DNA of 64,000 nt from Pseudomonadota bacterium (lineage in GTDB: Bacteria; Pseudomonadota; Gammaproteobacteria; Burkholderiales; SG8-39): contig CANGMI010000009.1 in assembly GCA_947455195.1 (NCBI GenBank), forward strand, positions 233,113 through 297,112, in the 5' to 3' direction. The position numbers and the translations under genes were made by a program. The notes below the pieces were generated by a model that was given only the letters and a program-made list of their open reading frames with translations, was not told the DNA's origin and ran no database searches. Shown here in pieces: positions 17,055-26,275 of the stretch (position 1 is the first letter of the stretch; the number at the start of each line of letters is the position of its first letter).

Positions 17055-17870
17055 ATGCAGATCACCGAGAGCATCATCGAACTGGAGAACGGGTCGCTGC
17101 GCATCCGCCGGCAAGGCGCGGGCACACCCCTTGTCTTCCTGCACGGAGCGCACGGCATCAACACCTGGCCACGCTATCTCGAACTGCTGGCAGCACGGCA
17201 TGAGGTCATCGTGCCCGACCTGCCCGGATTCGGTCGCTCGACTGCCTCGAAGACCACCACACGCGTGCACGACATGGCCCGGGTGATGCTCGACATGATC
17301 GACACGCTCAGCCCGGACGCGGCGGTCGATCTGGCAGGGCACTGCCTCGGTGGCTGGGTGGCCCTCGAAATGGCCGTCCGAGGGGCACCGCTGCGCTCGC
17401 TCACACTCCTCGATTCGGCAGGCATCCATGTCGATGGCATCCGCAAAGGGGACTTCTTCATCGTCTCCCCCGGCGAACTGCCTGCGCTCCTCTTTGCCGA
17501 CCCGCAGGTCGGCGAAGACTGGCTGCAGGCCGAAACCACCAGCGAGTTCGAATCGGCCGTATTCCAGAACCGGCAGATGGCAGCACGCCTCGCCTGGAGT
17601 CCGCGCCTCTTCGACCCCGAGCTCACCCGGTGGCTGCGGCGCGTCTCGGTTCCAACCCGGGTGATCTGGGGTGAGCACAATCAGATCCTGCCCCTCGCCA
17701 TGGGTGAGGCCCTCGCGCAACGCACCGGTGCGTCCCTGCAGGTCATCGCGGCAGCCGGTCACCTTGCCTTCATCGAGCAGGCCGACGCCTGCGCCGAGGC
17801 CACGCTTGCACACCTCGTCGAGGTCAGCGCGCGCAGGACTCCCGCACCGAACGCGTCCCTGGGGATCTGA
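17055..17870 (+). CDS. Alpha/beta-hydrolase with a cysteine at the nucleophile position
   Basis: 271 residues from the ATG at 17055; an ATG at 17034 is also in frame. The oxyanion motif H-G-A-H-G is near 29-33. The nucleophile elbow reads G-H-C-L-G-G at about 95-100, so Cys97 replaces the usual Ser. The catalytic His lies in A-A-G-H-L-A-F. The acid position, usually Asp before x-x-P, reads W-G-E-H-N-Q-I-L-P with Asn. A Cys nucleophile is known in dienelactone hydrolase, but this protein is otherwise closer to the meta-cleavage-type hydrolases. Two bases separate it from the monooxygenase gene. Confidence 0.83.
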   Translation: MQITESIIELENGSLRIRRQGAGTPLVFLHGAHGINTWPRYLELLAARHEVIVPDLPGFGRSTASKTTTRVHDMARVMLDMIDTLSPDAAVDLAGHCLGGWVALEMAVRGAPLRSLTLLDSAGIHVDGIRKGDFFIVSPGELPALLFADPQVGEDWLQAETTSEFESAVFQNRQMAARLAWSPRLFDPELTRWLRRVSVPTRVIWGEHNQILPLAMGEALAQRTGASLQVIAAAGHLAFIEQADACAEATLAHLVEVSARRTPAPNASLGI

Positions 17871-17872
17871 CC

Positions 17873-19072
17873 ATGCAAGTCTTCATGTTTCACCTGATGC
17901 CCTACACCGCCATGGACATGGACTACGGCCGCAAGTGGCGCTCGTCCTGGGTGGTGATGCCCAACACCGAATTCGATCCGGCGATCGGGCACGAGTTGTA
18001 CAACCGCTATCTCGACGAGCTCGAACTCGCCGCAGAGCTCGGTCTCGATGGCGTTGCCGTCAACGAGCATCACCAGACCGCCTACGGCCTGATGCCATCG
18101 CCCGTGGTCACGGCAGCAGCGCTCTCCCGGCGGATCAGGAAGGCAAAGATCGGCATTCTGGGCAACGCCTTCTGTCTGCGCGAGCATCCGCTCACGCTCG
18201 CCGAAGAGCACGCGATGATCGACAACATCACCGGCGGCCGACTCATCACCGGGATGGTGCGCGGCATCGGCGCCGAATATCACTCGATGGGCGCCAACCC
18301 TGCCCTCTCGCGCGAACGCTTCCTCGAAGCGCACGATCTGGTCATCCAGGCCTGGACCCGGCCCGGGCCCTTCGACTTCCACGGCGAGCACTATCACTTC
18401 GAGTACGTGAACCCGTGGCCGCGCCCCTTCCAGCGACCGCACCCACCCATCTGGTGCCCCTCCACCGGCAGCATCGAGACCATCGAGTGGGCGGCCCATC
18501 CCGATCGGAAGTACACCTACCTGCAGACCTACAGTCCGGTGAAGTCGGTGGCGACCTTTCTCAACCAGTACCGTCAGACCGCAGAGCGCAAGTACGGCTA
18601 TACCGCCGAGTCGACAAAGATCGGCTGGGCGGCACCGATCTTCATCGCCGACACCGACGAGCAGGCACTGGCGATTGCCAAGCCGCACATCGAATCGCTC
18701 TTCAACAAGTTTCTCAATCTCACCTTCGAGATGCTGTTTCCGCCGGGCTACCTCTCACCCGAGACGGCACGACGCATGGCCATCCACAAGCGCGATCAGC
18801 TGAAGGGCGACAACGTGACGGCAGAGCATCTGGTGCGCGAAGGCATCGCGATCATCGGCTCGCCCGACACCGTGCGGCGAAAGCTCCAGGACGCCCATCG
18901 CCTCATCGGATTCCAGAACTTCCTCGCACTGCTGCAATTCGGCACGCTGTCGCGCGAAGATACCGAGCGGAACATCCGCCGCTTCTGTACCGAAGTGGCA
19001 CCCGCCTTGCAACAACTGACCGATCGCGAATACGCAGGGTGGTCAGGAAACTCCGGAGAAGCAGCAGCATGA
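17873..19072 (+). CDS. LLM-class flavin-dependent monooxygenase
   Basis: 399 residues with the luciferase-like barrel: V-N-E-H-H near 63-67, G-R-L-I-T-G-M-V-R-G near 122-131, and G-S-P-D-T-V-R-R-K-L near 328. It is longer than the LLM enzymes at 10363 and 22392 and not a simple duplicate of either. It is the likely oxygen-inserting step of the operon. Its stop overlaps the start of the next gene (ATGA). Confidence 0.87.
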   Translation: MQVFMFHLMPYTAMDMDYGRKWRSSWVVMPNTEFDPAIGHELYNRYLDELELAAELGLDGVAVNEHHQTAYGLMPSPVVTAAALSRRIRKAKIGILGNAFCLREHPLTLAEEHAMIDNITGGRLITGMVRGIGAEYHSMGANPALSRERFLEAHDLVIQAWTRPGPFDFHGEHYHFEYVNPWPRPFQRPHPPIWCPSTGSIETIEWAAHPDRKYTYLQTYSPVKSVATFLNQYRQTAERKYGYTAESTKIGWAAPIFIADTDEQALAIAKPHIESLFNKFLNLTFEMLFPPGYLSPETARRMAIHKRDQLKGDNVTAEHLVREGIAIIGSPDTVRRKLQDAHRLIGFQNFLALLQFGTLSREDTERNIRRFCTEVAPALQQLTDREYAGWSGNSGEAAA

Positions 19073-20169
19073 ACATGATGCGCGCAGCACGCCTGCACAC
19101 ATTCGGCGAACCCCTGCGGGTCGACACGATTCCGGTACCCCAGGTGCGTCGCCACGATGTGATCGTGAAGGTGCGAGCCTGCGGGGTCATCCCCAACATG
19201 AACCGCATCTTCAGCGGCATATCGCACCATGACATGCCGCCACTGCCAGCCAGTGTCGGCCTGGATGCGGCCGGCGAGATCACCGAGGTAGGCGAAGACG
19301 TCTTCGACTTCAGGGTCGGCGACCGGGTCTACATCAACCCGCTCCTCACCTGCGGCTCATGCCACTACTGCTCGAGTGGGCGCCCCACCATCTGCTCGTA
19401 TGGCGCCTTCCGCGGCTACTTTGCGTTCTCGCCGCAGGCGGTACGCATGCTGACCGACTACCCCCACGGCGGCTTTGCCGAGTACACCCGCGCCCCGGCA
19501 CGCGACCTTGTCCGCCTGCCCGATGAAATCACCTTCGAGCAGGCGGCGCGTTTCGGTTATCTCGGCACGGCCTACGCCGCGCTCCAGCGCGGCGACGTGA
19601 AGCCAGGCAGCTGGCTGGTCATCAACGGCGTCACCGGAACGCTCGGTGTCGGGGCAACGCACTGGGCCCTGGCGATGGGTGCCACGCGCATCCTCGGGCT
19701 CGGGCGCAATCGCGAGGTGATGCAGCAACTGGAAGCTCTGGCCCCACGGCGCGTGCATACCCTGGCGCTCGGCGATCGACCGATCGGAGACTGGATTCGC
19801 GAGCACACCGATGGCGTGGGCGCCGATGTCCTGCTCGATTGCACCGGACGCGGCAGCGCCATGTCGACCACGATCGATGCCATCGAAGCCCTGAAGGAAG
19901 GTGGCATCACCGTGAACGTGAGTGCCCTCCTCGATCCGCTGCCGATCAAGCCGGCAAAATTCATGGACACCCAGTTGCAGTACCGGGGCTCGAACTGGTT
20001 CAGCGTGGCCCAGGGTCACGAGATGGCCGAGCTCGTACGGGCGGGCGTGGTCGACCTGTCGACCATCAAGCCGCAGATCTACCCGCTCGCGCAGGTCAAT
20101 GACGCGCTCGAGGCGGTCAAATCGCGCCCGGGTGGCTTCACCAACATCGTGGTTGCTCCCGATCAGTGA
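19069..20169 (+). CDS. MDR-family (zinc alcohol dehydrogenase-like) protein without the catalytic zinc site
   Basis: 366 residues from the ATG at 19069; the long open frame upstream belongs to another frame of the monooxygenase. The structural-zinc cysteines are all present (Cys95, 98, 101, 109). The catalytic zinc ligands are not: the first ligand position is Ile41 in A-C-G-V-I-P-N and the G-H-E motif reads G-L-D with Leu65. The cofactor region reads G-V-T-G-T-L-G-V-G. It may be a zinc-independent reductase of the quinone/enoyl-reductase type. It is co-transcribed with the preceding monooxygenase. Confidence 0.84.
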   Translation: MNMMRAARLHTFGEPLRVDTIPVPQVRRHDVIVKVRACGVIPNMNRIFSGISHHDMPPLPASVGLDAAGEITEVGEDVFDFRVGDRVYINPLLTCGSCHYCSSGRPTICSYGAFRGYFAFSPQAVRMLTDYPHGGFAEYTRAPARDLVRLPDEITFEQAARFGYLGTAYAALQRGDVKPGSWLVINGVTGTLGVGATHWALAMGATRILGLGRNREVMQQLEALAPRRVHTLALGDRPIGDWIREHTDGVGADVLLDCTGRGSAMSTTIDAIEALKEGGITVNVSALLDPLPIKPAKFMDTQLQYRGSNWFSVAQGHEMAELVRAGVVDLSTIKPQIYPLAQVNDALEAVKSRPGGFTNIVVAPDQ

Positions 20170-20183
20170 GAAGGAGTCGCGCA

Positions 20184-21236
20184 ATGTCCGCCCTGTCCTG
20201 CCAGCAGTCGCGATCGACCGGGAGCATGCGGCGAGGTGCCGCCCTCGGTCGCATCCTGGGTGGCGTCATCAGCGTCGCCATGGGCACCTCCCTGCTCGCG
20301 CCCTCGACAGCGGGTGCCCAGGAGTACCCGGCCAAACCGGTACGACTGCTGATCGGTGCGGCTCAGGGCGGCCCGCAGGACGCCCTGCTGCGCGGCACGG
20401 CTCTGCTGCTCACGCAGGCCCTGGGGCAGACCTTCATGGTCGAGAACCGGGTGGGCGCCGACGGCATCATCGCCGGCGAGGCGTGCGCGCGAGCCGCCCC
20501 CGATGGCTACACGCTGTGCTCGAACGACAATTGGGCCATCTCGCTCAACCCGCTCCTGCACCTGAAGATGCCCTACGATCCGCTGCGCGATCTCATTCCC
20601 GTGGTGCACTTTGGCTACCTGGCCGCCGCCATCGTGGCGAGCCCGTCGCTGCAGGTGCGATCAATGGCCGATCTGCTCGAGCTCGCACGCAGGAAGCCCG
20701 GTGCGGTGAGCTGGGGTTCCTATGGCACATCGAGCGCGAGCAACCTCTACATCGAGTGGTTGGGCAAGTCACGCGGCGTCGACTTCCTCAACGTGCCCTA
20801 CAAGTCGGCAGCGCTCGCCTACACCGCCATGCTGGGGGGCGAAGTGCAGGTGGCCTACATTGCCGCCGGGATCGGCGCCTCGGCCCTGCGGGCCGGGAAG
20901 TTCGTCGGCATGGCCATGGTGGGGCCGGACACACGCTCGGGCCTGATGCCCGAGGTTCCGACCTGGAAGGAAGCCGGGCTCGATTTCAATATCGGCACCT
21001 GGTTCGGCCTCTTTGCCCCGGCAGGTACGCCGCGCGCCGTCGTCGATCGCCTCAACGCCACGATTGCGCGCGAACTCATCAGCAACCCCACGGCGCGTGA
21101 TCGCTATCTGGCCTCGGTCGGCGTTGCCGCCGAGGCCCCCGCAGGCGGCCCCCCCGAGGCCTTTGCTGCCCTGATCCAGCGCGAGAACGAAAAGCTGGCA
21201 GCGCTGGTGAAAACCATCGGGATCAAGGCCGAGTAG
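20184..21236 (+). CDS. Bug-family tripartite tricarboxylate receptor (TctC-like)
   Basis: 350 residues from the ATG at 20184 (ribosome site AAGGAG at 20171). It has a signal peptide with an A-G-A-Q-E cleavage region near 45, then the Bug fold with Y-P-A-K-P-V-R-L-L-I-G, A-A-P-D-G-Y-T-L and V-P-Y-K-S. Bug proteins bind carboxylates or other small organics in the periplasm. No TctA or TctB membrane partner is nearby. As the ninth gene of the liv operon it may serve sensing or a second uptake route for the same compound. Confidence 0.9.
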   Translation: MSALSCQQSRSTGSMRRGAALGRILGGVISVAMGTSLLAPSTAGAQEYPAKPVRLLIGAAQGGPQDALLRGTALLLTQALGQTFMVENRVGADGIIAGEACARAAPDGYTLCSNDNWAISLNPLLHLKMPYDPLRDLIPVVHFGYLAAAIVASPSLQVRSMADLLELARRKPGAVSWGSYGTSSASNLYIEWLGKSRGVDFLNVPYKSAALAYTAMLGGEVQVAYIAAGIGASALRAGKFVGMAMVGPDTRSGLMPEVPTWKEAGLDFNIGTWFGLFAPAGTPRAVVDRLNATIARELISNPTARDRYLASVGVAAEAPAGGPPEAFAALIQRENEKLAALVKTIGIKAE

Positions 21237-21250
21237 CGCGCGACGCGGCC

Positions 21251-22240
21251 TCACCGCACCTCGTCCACTCCGGGCACATCCGGCCGAACCCGCGCCTCGC
21301 GCGCGGACACCGCACGCCAGCGCAGGTACAGGTTGTTGGCCACGAGCGACAGGATGACGAGCGCAGCTCCGGCCAGTTCCACCGGCTCGACAGGATGCCC
21401 CTGGATCGCACGCACCGAGAAGGCAACCACCGGCATGAAGTTCACCAGGAGCGCCGCATTGAGCGGCCCGATGCGCTGGGTGCCGTAGATCCAGGCCAGC
21501 ATCGACAGGAATACCCCGCCGAGCGCCAGATAGAGCAGATGCCATCGAACGCTCTCTACCGCCTCCCATGAGGGGGTAACACTCAGGCCCGCGATCACCA
21601 TCCCGGTAGTGAAGAGGGCCGTACCGAGGGCGCCTGGAATCAGTGTGAGCGCAGTGACGCGCAGTGCCGACCAACCGGCAAGGCGCGAGATGCTCATCGT
21701 GTAAAACACCCAGCAGGCAGCCCCTCCCAGCGCGAGCAGATCACCCATCAGTTCACGCCCGGTTTCGGACATGGCGAGTTGCCCGCGTGTCACCACCAGC
21801 ACCACGCCAGTGAAGGCCACGCCGATGCAGGCGAGGGTGAAACGCGCCGGCCGGCGTCCGTTGATGAACCACTGGGCAATCACGGTGATCATCGGCTGCA
21901 AGGTCACGATGACCACCGTATGCTCGGCGCGCGAGAGCGACATGCCGATGAAGGTGAGGATCGGCGAGATGCACATTCCGACCAGGCCGATGACCCCGGT
22001 CTGCAGTCCGCGTCCGTTGTAGCGAAGTGCCGCGAATCCTTCACTGAGGGCAAGGGCGACGAGGAGCATCAGCGCTCCGACCGCATACCGGATCAGGGTG
22101 ACGTGATACGCGTCGATGGCCGCAAAGGCATCCTTGCCGATCGGCAGTTGCACGCCCCACAGGGTCACGCCGATCACGGCTGCAAGAAAACCGGCGCCCT
22201 GCTGTCGGCTCCTGCTGCCGGGGCTGTCTGGGATGTCCAA
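21251..22240 (-). CDS. DMT-superfamily transporter (EamA domains)
   Basis: 329 residues, about ten membrane helices in two EamA repeats (first near 15-145, second near 165-300), with V-T-L-W-G-V-Q-L-P in helix 1. The start is a TTG at 22240, chosen because AAGGAG stands five bases before it. Such proteins usually export metabolites or amino acids. It is convergent with the Bug gene and 151 bases downstream of the LLM gene at 22392, with which it may be expressed. Confidence 0.85.
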   Translation of the reverse strand: MDIPDSPGSRSRQQGAGFLAAVIGVTLWGVQLPIGKDAFAAIDAYHVTLIRYAVGALMLLVALALSEGFAALRYNGRGLQTGVIGLVGMCISPILTFIGMSLSRAEHTVVIVTLQPMITVIAQWFINGRRPARFTLACIGVAFTGVVLVVTRGQLAMSETGRELMGDLLALGGAACWVFYTMSISRLAGWSALRVTALTLIPGALGTALFTTGMVIAGLSVTPSWEAVESVRWHLLYLALGGVFLSMLAWIYGTQRIGPLNAALLVNFMPVVAFSVRAIQGHPVEPVELAGAALVILSLVANNLYLRWRAVSAREARVRPDVPGVDEVR

Positions 22241-22391
22241 CGGGCTCCTTCAATCGGTACGGGCCGGATCGACCCGATGCGACGCAACGGTACGCAATAC
22301 CTCATTATCGCCGACGGAACCTGCAGCGCCTCCCCCGGAAGGGCTCTGCCGCGAAGACGGAGCCGCCACAGACCCCGCCGGACCGCCTCGG

Positions 22392-23471
22392 TCAGGCCAC
22401 CTGCACAGCGCCCAGCTCAGCGCGCACGACCGGCATCACGTCGCGCGAAAACTGCTCGACACTATCGAGAACCGCCGACCCGGCGATGCCACCGCAATCG
22501 ACCAGGCACAGCAGGCGGTCGATCCCCCCCAGATCGGCATCGGCACGCAGCACCCGCTCGGTGATCTCCTCGGGCGAACCGCAGAAGTCGGGCTCGCGGT
22601 TGGCAAAGCCTGCCGCCCCGATCTGCTCGTAGAGCGCCTGGATGCCGCGGGTGAGCACCTTCGATTCCTTCAGCACCGCGGTAAACGCACGGTAATTGTC
22701 ACGGTAGGGATGCCAGAAGCGGCGCGCAGCGTCGCCATCGGACTTCACATGCACGTAGGCCAGTGCTGCCACGCTCATCCCCTCGGGCGGGTGTCCGGCA
22801 CGCTGGTAGGCCTCGCGATAGATGTCAGCCAGCGGCCGCATGTCGGCATAACGCCCTGCCACCGTCATCAGCATCAGGCGATGACCATGACGACCGGCGT
22901 GTTCGGCCGTTTCGCGGGATGACGCTGTGGCCCGGTTGATGGGAATCGCGCCACCGCGAAGCGTGCGTGGCTGCAGACGCGATTCGCGGATCGGGCTGCG
23001 ATGCACTCCCGTCCAGTTGATGTCCCCGGTGCTGTTCCACAGATGCTCGAGCAGTTCGAGGTGCTCGGCCCCGATCTCGGCACTGCGCGCCGAGTCCTTG
23101 CCGAAGAGGGCGAAGGTGTGTTCGGTGAACCCCGAGCCGAAGCTGATTTCGGCGCGCCCCTCGCTCAGCAGATCGAGCGTGGCAAAGTCCTCGGCGAGAC
23201 GCACCGGATCGTTGGTGGGCAACAGGCTCACCGCCGTGCCGAGGGTAATGCGCCGGGTGCGACTGGCAATCGCCGAGAGAACCATCTGCGGCGAGGACAC
23301 GATGTAATCACTGCAGTGGTGCTCGCCGATCCAGAAGGCGTCGTAACCGAGCGCCTCGGCCTTCACGCCCAGCTCGACCCAGAAGCGATAGCGCCCTGCC
23401 TGGCTCTCGTGGTACTGCCGGGTATGTGGATCGGGCAGATGATCACCCAGGGAAAGCACGTCGAATTTCAT
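22392..23471 (-). CDS. LLM-class flavin-dependent monooxygenase
   Basis: 359 residues with W-I-G-E-H-H near 46-51, G-R-A-E-I-S-F-G-S-G near 109-118, and G-S-P-E-E-I-T-E-R near 300. It is the third LLM enzyme in 13 kb. A 251-base gap separates it from the divergent VOC gene. The substrate is unknown. Confidence 0.87.
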   Translation of the reverse strand: MKFDVLSLGDHLPDPHTRQYHESQAGRYRFWVELGVKAEALGYDAFWIGEHHCSDYIVSSPQMVLSAIASRTRRITLGTAVSLLPTNDPVRLAEDFATLDLLSEGRAEISFGSGFTEHTFALFGKDSARSAEIGAEHLELLEHLWNSTGDINWTGVHRSPIRESRLQPRTLRGGAIPINRATASSRETAEHAGRHGHRLMLMTVAGRYADMRPLADIYREAYQRAGHPPEGMSVAALAYVHVKSDGDAARRFWHPYRDNYRAFTAVLKESKVLTRGIQALYEQIGAAGFANREPDFCGSPEEITERVLRADADLGGIDRLLCLVDCGGIAGSAVLDSVEQFSRDVMPVVRAELGAVQVA

Positions 23472-23656
23472 GGTGTTGCCCCTTTTCTGGCATCAGGGTG
23501 TCGGATCTGGCGGCTGGCGCGCGCTCCGGTCAGTTGCCGGCCGGACGCTGCGCACGTGTCTCGGCGTGCAGGATAACCCGAATGCCGGCGCGCCAGCCAC
23601 GCGAGCACGCCTGCACCGCGAGGCGCGCCACCGGAAACCGGATCGGGGGCACCGCT

Positions 23657-23685
23657 TTGACACCGATTCGAGGTGATGGCAGTCT
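23657..23685 (+). promoter_or_regulatory. Possible promoter of the VOC gene
   Basis: A perfect -35 hexamer TTGACA at 23657-23662 is followed after 17 bases by a weak CAGTCT. It lies about 38 bases before the VOC start codon. The poor -10 makes this tentative. Confidence 0.28.
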
Positions 23686-23722
23686 GACCGGAACAGGGCA
23701 CCAAGGCCTCGAGGAGACAGCC

Positions 23723-24301
23723 ATGAGCACGAGCACGTCCTTTGACGTGATGGGTCTGCATCACTTCGCCTGGAAGTGCAAGGATCCGGTGAAGACCCGG
23801 TGGTTCTACGAGGAACTGCTCGGGATGCCCCTCGAGCACACCGTGCGTGCCACGCATCGACCGACCACCGGCGGTGAGCCAGTCCACTTCCTGCACATGT
23901 TCTTCCGGATGACCAACGGGGGTTACATCGCCTTCTTCGACCTGGGCGATGACGAGGCATCGCTGCCCTCGCCCAACACGGATGCCTGGATCAATCACAT
24001 TGCGCTGGAAGTGGCCGACGAAGCCGCCCTGGCGCGAGCGCGCGATCGCCTGGAAGCCAACGGATATCCGGTGGTGGGGCCGCTCAACCACGGATTCGTG
24101 AAGTCGATCTACTTCTTCGACCCCAATGGCATCCGCATGGAATTCACGATTCGCACCCCCGGCGTGAGCATCGCAGGCGACGGACACAAGTCAGATGCCG
24201 ATGCCCGCGCCGAATTTGATCTGTGGCTGCAGGAGCGCAAGCGCGCACCCGAGTTCGCGAAAAGCTGGGAACTGCATCCGGTGTACGAAGAAGCCTCCTG
24301 A
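23723..24301 (+). CDS. VOC-family (glyoxalase/dioxygenase fold) protein
   Basis: 192 residues from the ATG at 23723 behind GAGGAG. Metal-ligand candidates typical of the fold are visible: His13/14 in G-L-H-H-F, His near 92 in I-N-H-I-A-L, and Glu near 139 in R-M-E-F. A single betaalphabetabetabeta pair of modules fills residues 8-145. The charged tail after 150 is extra. It could be an extradiol-type dioxygenase or an isomerase in the same catabolic region. It is convergent with the FAH-family gene. Confidence 0.82.
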   Translation: MSTSTSFDVMGLHHFAWKCKDPVKTRWFYEELLGMPLEHTVRATHRPTTGGEPVHFLHMFFRMTNGGYIAFFDLGDDEASLPSPNTDAWINHIALEVADEAALARARDRLEANGYPVVGPLNHGFVKSIYFFDPNGIRMEFTIRTPGVSIAGDGHKSDADARAEFDLWLQERKRAPEFAKSWELHPVYEEAS

Positions 24302-24371
24302 GCCATGCACGGCAGGAGGTCGCCGACCACCGACGCGGCACGCTGCGTCAGTGGCAACCCGGGCGCTCGGG

Positions 24372-25151
24372 TCAGTCGCCCAGCACGACAGGATTCTCCA
24401 GCACGCCCAGCCCCGTGATCTCGATGGAAATGGTGTCACCAACGGCCATCGCCACATTGCCATCGGAACCCATCCAGAGCACGTCACCGGGTCGCAAGGT
24501 GATGTAGCGGCAGGTTGCCACGATGTAGTCGAGCACATCGAAGATCATGTCGCCAGTCGCAAACTCGGTGGCCAGTTGTCCGTTGCGGTAGACCCGGGTC
24601 AGGGACTTCATCGGGTCGATGTCGGTCTCGATCCAGGGACCCATCGGCTTGAAGGTATCGCTGTTCTTGCTGCGCCAGAAGGTCCGGTCGGCATACTGCC
24701 AGGCACGTGCGCTCACGTCATTGCCGATCGTCCAGCCGAAGATGCCCGCCGCGGCCTCCTCGCGCGAGCAACGGCGCAGATCCCGACCGATCACCGCAAC
24801 CAGTTCCGGTTCGGCCTCGAATCGGCCCTCGAGATCGGCGGGCTTCACGATGGCCTCGCGATGGCCGATGAGCGCACTGTTGGCGCGGTAGCCAATTTCG
24901 GCGCGTTCGGGAATCTTCGCGCTTGGCGACCCGTGCCGCTGCGCCTCGAGAATGTGGGCCTTGTAGTTGACACCGGCCGCATAGAACGTGGGCGGGATGA
25001 CAGGCGGCAGGAGCCGCACCGCGGAGAGCGGCCGTACGTCGGTGGTTTCACGGTGCTCACCGAGCATCGTTCCCTCGAAACGGATCACCTCATCGCCACG
25101 CACCTGACCCAGCGCAGCACCACCCTCTGTGGCAAATCGACACCACTTCAT
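24372..25151 (-). CDS. Fumarylacetoacetate hydrolase-family protein
   Basis: 259 residues from the ATG at 25151, which follows a GGAGG ribosome site. The open frame extends further but without family homology. Metal-binding residues are visible: Glu114 and Glu116 in E-A-E-P-E-L and Asp145 in G-N-D-V-S-A-R. These enzymes cleave or decarboxylate 2-oxo acids late in aromatic degradation. Its start codon lies within the divergent Bug gene's 5' region, so both share a very compact promoter zone. Confidence 0.88.
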   Translation of the reverse strand: MKWCRFATEGGAALGQVRGDEVIRFEGTMLGEHRETTDVRPLSAVRLLPPVIPPTFYAAGVNYKAHILEAQRHGSPSAKIPERAEIGYRANSALIGHREAIVKPADLEGRFEAEPELVAVIGRDLRRCSREEAAAGIFGWTIGNDVSARAWQYADRTFWRSKNSDTFKPMGPWIETDIDPMKSLTRVYRNGQLATEFATGDMIFDVLDYIVATCRYITLRPGDVLWMGSDGNVAMAVGDTISIEITGLGVLENPVVLGD

Positions 25152-25185
25152 GTACAAGCCTCCGTTGAATTCAGATCCGGCAGCG

Positions 25186-26244
25186 ATGATGCAGACTGCA
25201 GCCCGTTCGGACAAGCAGCCGAAAACCGTACCCGCCAGCGCGGCGAGGGGCGCCGGGCTACACCAGCCCCTGCCGGCCCGCTTCGCCCTCCTGCTTGCCC
25301 TCCTGCTTGCCGTGTGCGGCCAGGCGGAAGCGGCAGGCACCCCATTCCCGGCAAGGCCGGTGCGCGTGATCGTCGGGTTTGCCACCGGTGGCGCCAATGA
25401 CCTTTTCATTCGCGCCATGGCACCCGAGTGGGGCACTCGACTGGGTCAACCGGTAATCATCGAAAATCGTCCCGGTGCAGCAGGGCAAATCGCCAACGAA
25501 ACGGTGATGCGTGCAGCGCCTGATGGATACACGCTGCTCCTCGGCAGTTCGTCAGCGTTCACCATCCTGCCCGCCGTCCAGCGCAACCTTCCCTACGACC
25601 CGAGCAGGGACTACACGCCGATCGGCACGTTTGCGCGCGCCTCGCATGTGCTCGTCGCCAACACGGCTGTGGGTGTCCGGTCGGTTGCCGAACTCAGCGA
25701 GCGCGCACGCGCACAGCCAGGTGCGCTCAACTTCGGCTCTGCCGGCAACGGCAGCATCCTCCACCTCGAGATGGAACTCTTCATGGCCATGGCGGGGCTG
25801 CGCATGACGCATGTGCCCTACAAGGGATCGGAACCCGCCCTGGCTGATCTTCTGGCCAACCGGGTGCAACTGCTCTGGGCCACCGAGTCGCAGGTGCTCC
25901 CACAGGTGCGTCTGGGCCAGTTGCGTGCACTGGCCATCAGCAGCAGTGACTCGAGTTCGGCGCGCTACCCGGGCGTGCCCACCATGGATGCGGCTGGCGT
26001 CAAGGGCTATGACGTCTACAACTGGTTCGGTCTGTTCGCACCCGCGGGCACACCGCCCGAGGTCGTGATGACCCTCAACGGCACGCTCAACCGGGCGCTC
26101 CGCGAGGAGCGCACCATCGCACGGCTCGACCTGGCAGGTGCGCAACCCTTCCCCGGATCGCCCGAAAATCTGGCGCACCTGCTGGCAACGGAAACCGCCA
26201 GGTTCCGCGCGCTCGTGCGCACCGCGGGCATCACGGCGGAGTGA
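25186..26244 (+). CDS. Bug-family tripartite tricarboxylate receptor (TctC-like)
   Basis: 352 residues from the ATG at 25186. Upstream in-frame ATGs at 25150 and 25129 overlap the divergent gene's start. Its signal peptide is rich in Leu/Ala and ends near G-Q-A-E-A-A-G (about 47-53 from 25186). The Bug motifs F-P-A-R-P-V-R-V-I-V-G-F, A-A-P-D-G-Y-T-L-L and V-P-Y-K-G-S are clear. It has no membrane partners nearby. Pairing with the divergent FAH hydrolase suggests an organic-acid ligand. Confidence 0.88.
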   Translation: MMQTAARSDKQPKTVPASAARGAGLHQPLPARFALLLALLLAVCGQAEAAGTPFPARPVRVIVGFATGGANDLFIRAMAPEWGTRLGQPVIIENRPGAAGQIANETVMRAAPDGYTLLLGSSSAFTILPAVQRNLPYDPSRDYTPIGTFARASHVLVANTAVGVRSVAELSERARAQPGALNFGSAGNGSILHLEMELFMAMAGLRMTHVPYKGSEPALADLLANRVQLLWATESQVLPQVRLGQLRALAISSSDSSSARYPGVPTMDAAGVKGYDVYNWFGLFAPAGTPPEVVMTLNGTLNRALREERTIARLDLAGAQPFPGSPENLAHLLATETARFRALVRTAGITAE

Positions 26245-26247
26245 ACC

Positions 26248-26267
26248 CCTGCGGCGCCCGTCGCAGG
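26248..26267. terminator. Hairpin between convergent Bug and cynS genes
   Basis: CCTGCG-N8-CGCAGG forms a six-base stem just after the Bug stop and just before the cynS stop read from the other strand. Its placement suits a bidirectional terminator, although neither side has a T-run. Confidence 0.4.
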
Positions 26268-26275
26268 CGAGTGTC

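Noticed and set aside
17671..19068. Upstream extension of the MDR dehydrogenase frame giving an 832-residue fusion
   Set aside because: The extension is another reading frame of the monooxygenase gene with no family similarity; the ATG at 19069 overlaps the monooxygenase stop in the usual ATGA manner.
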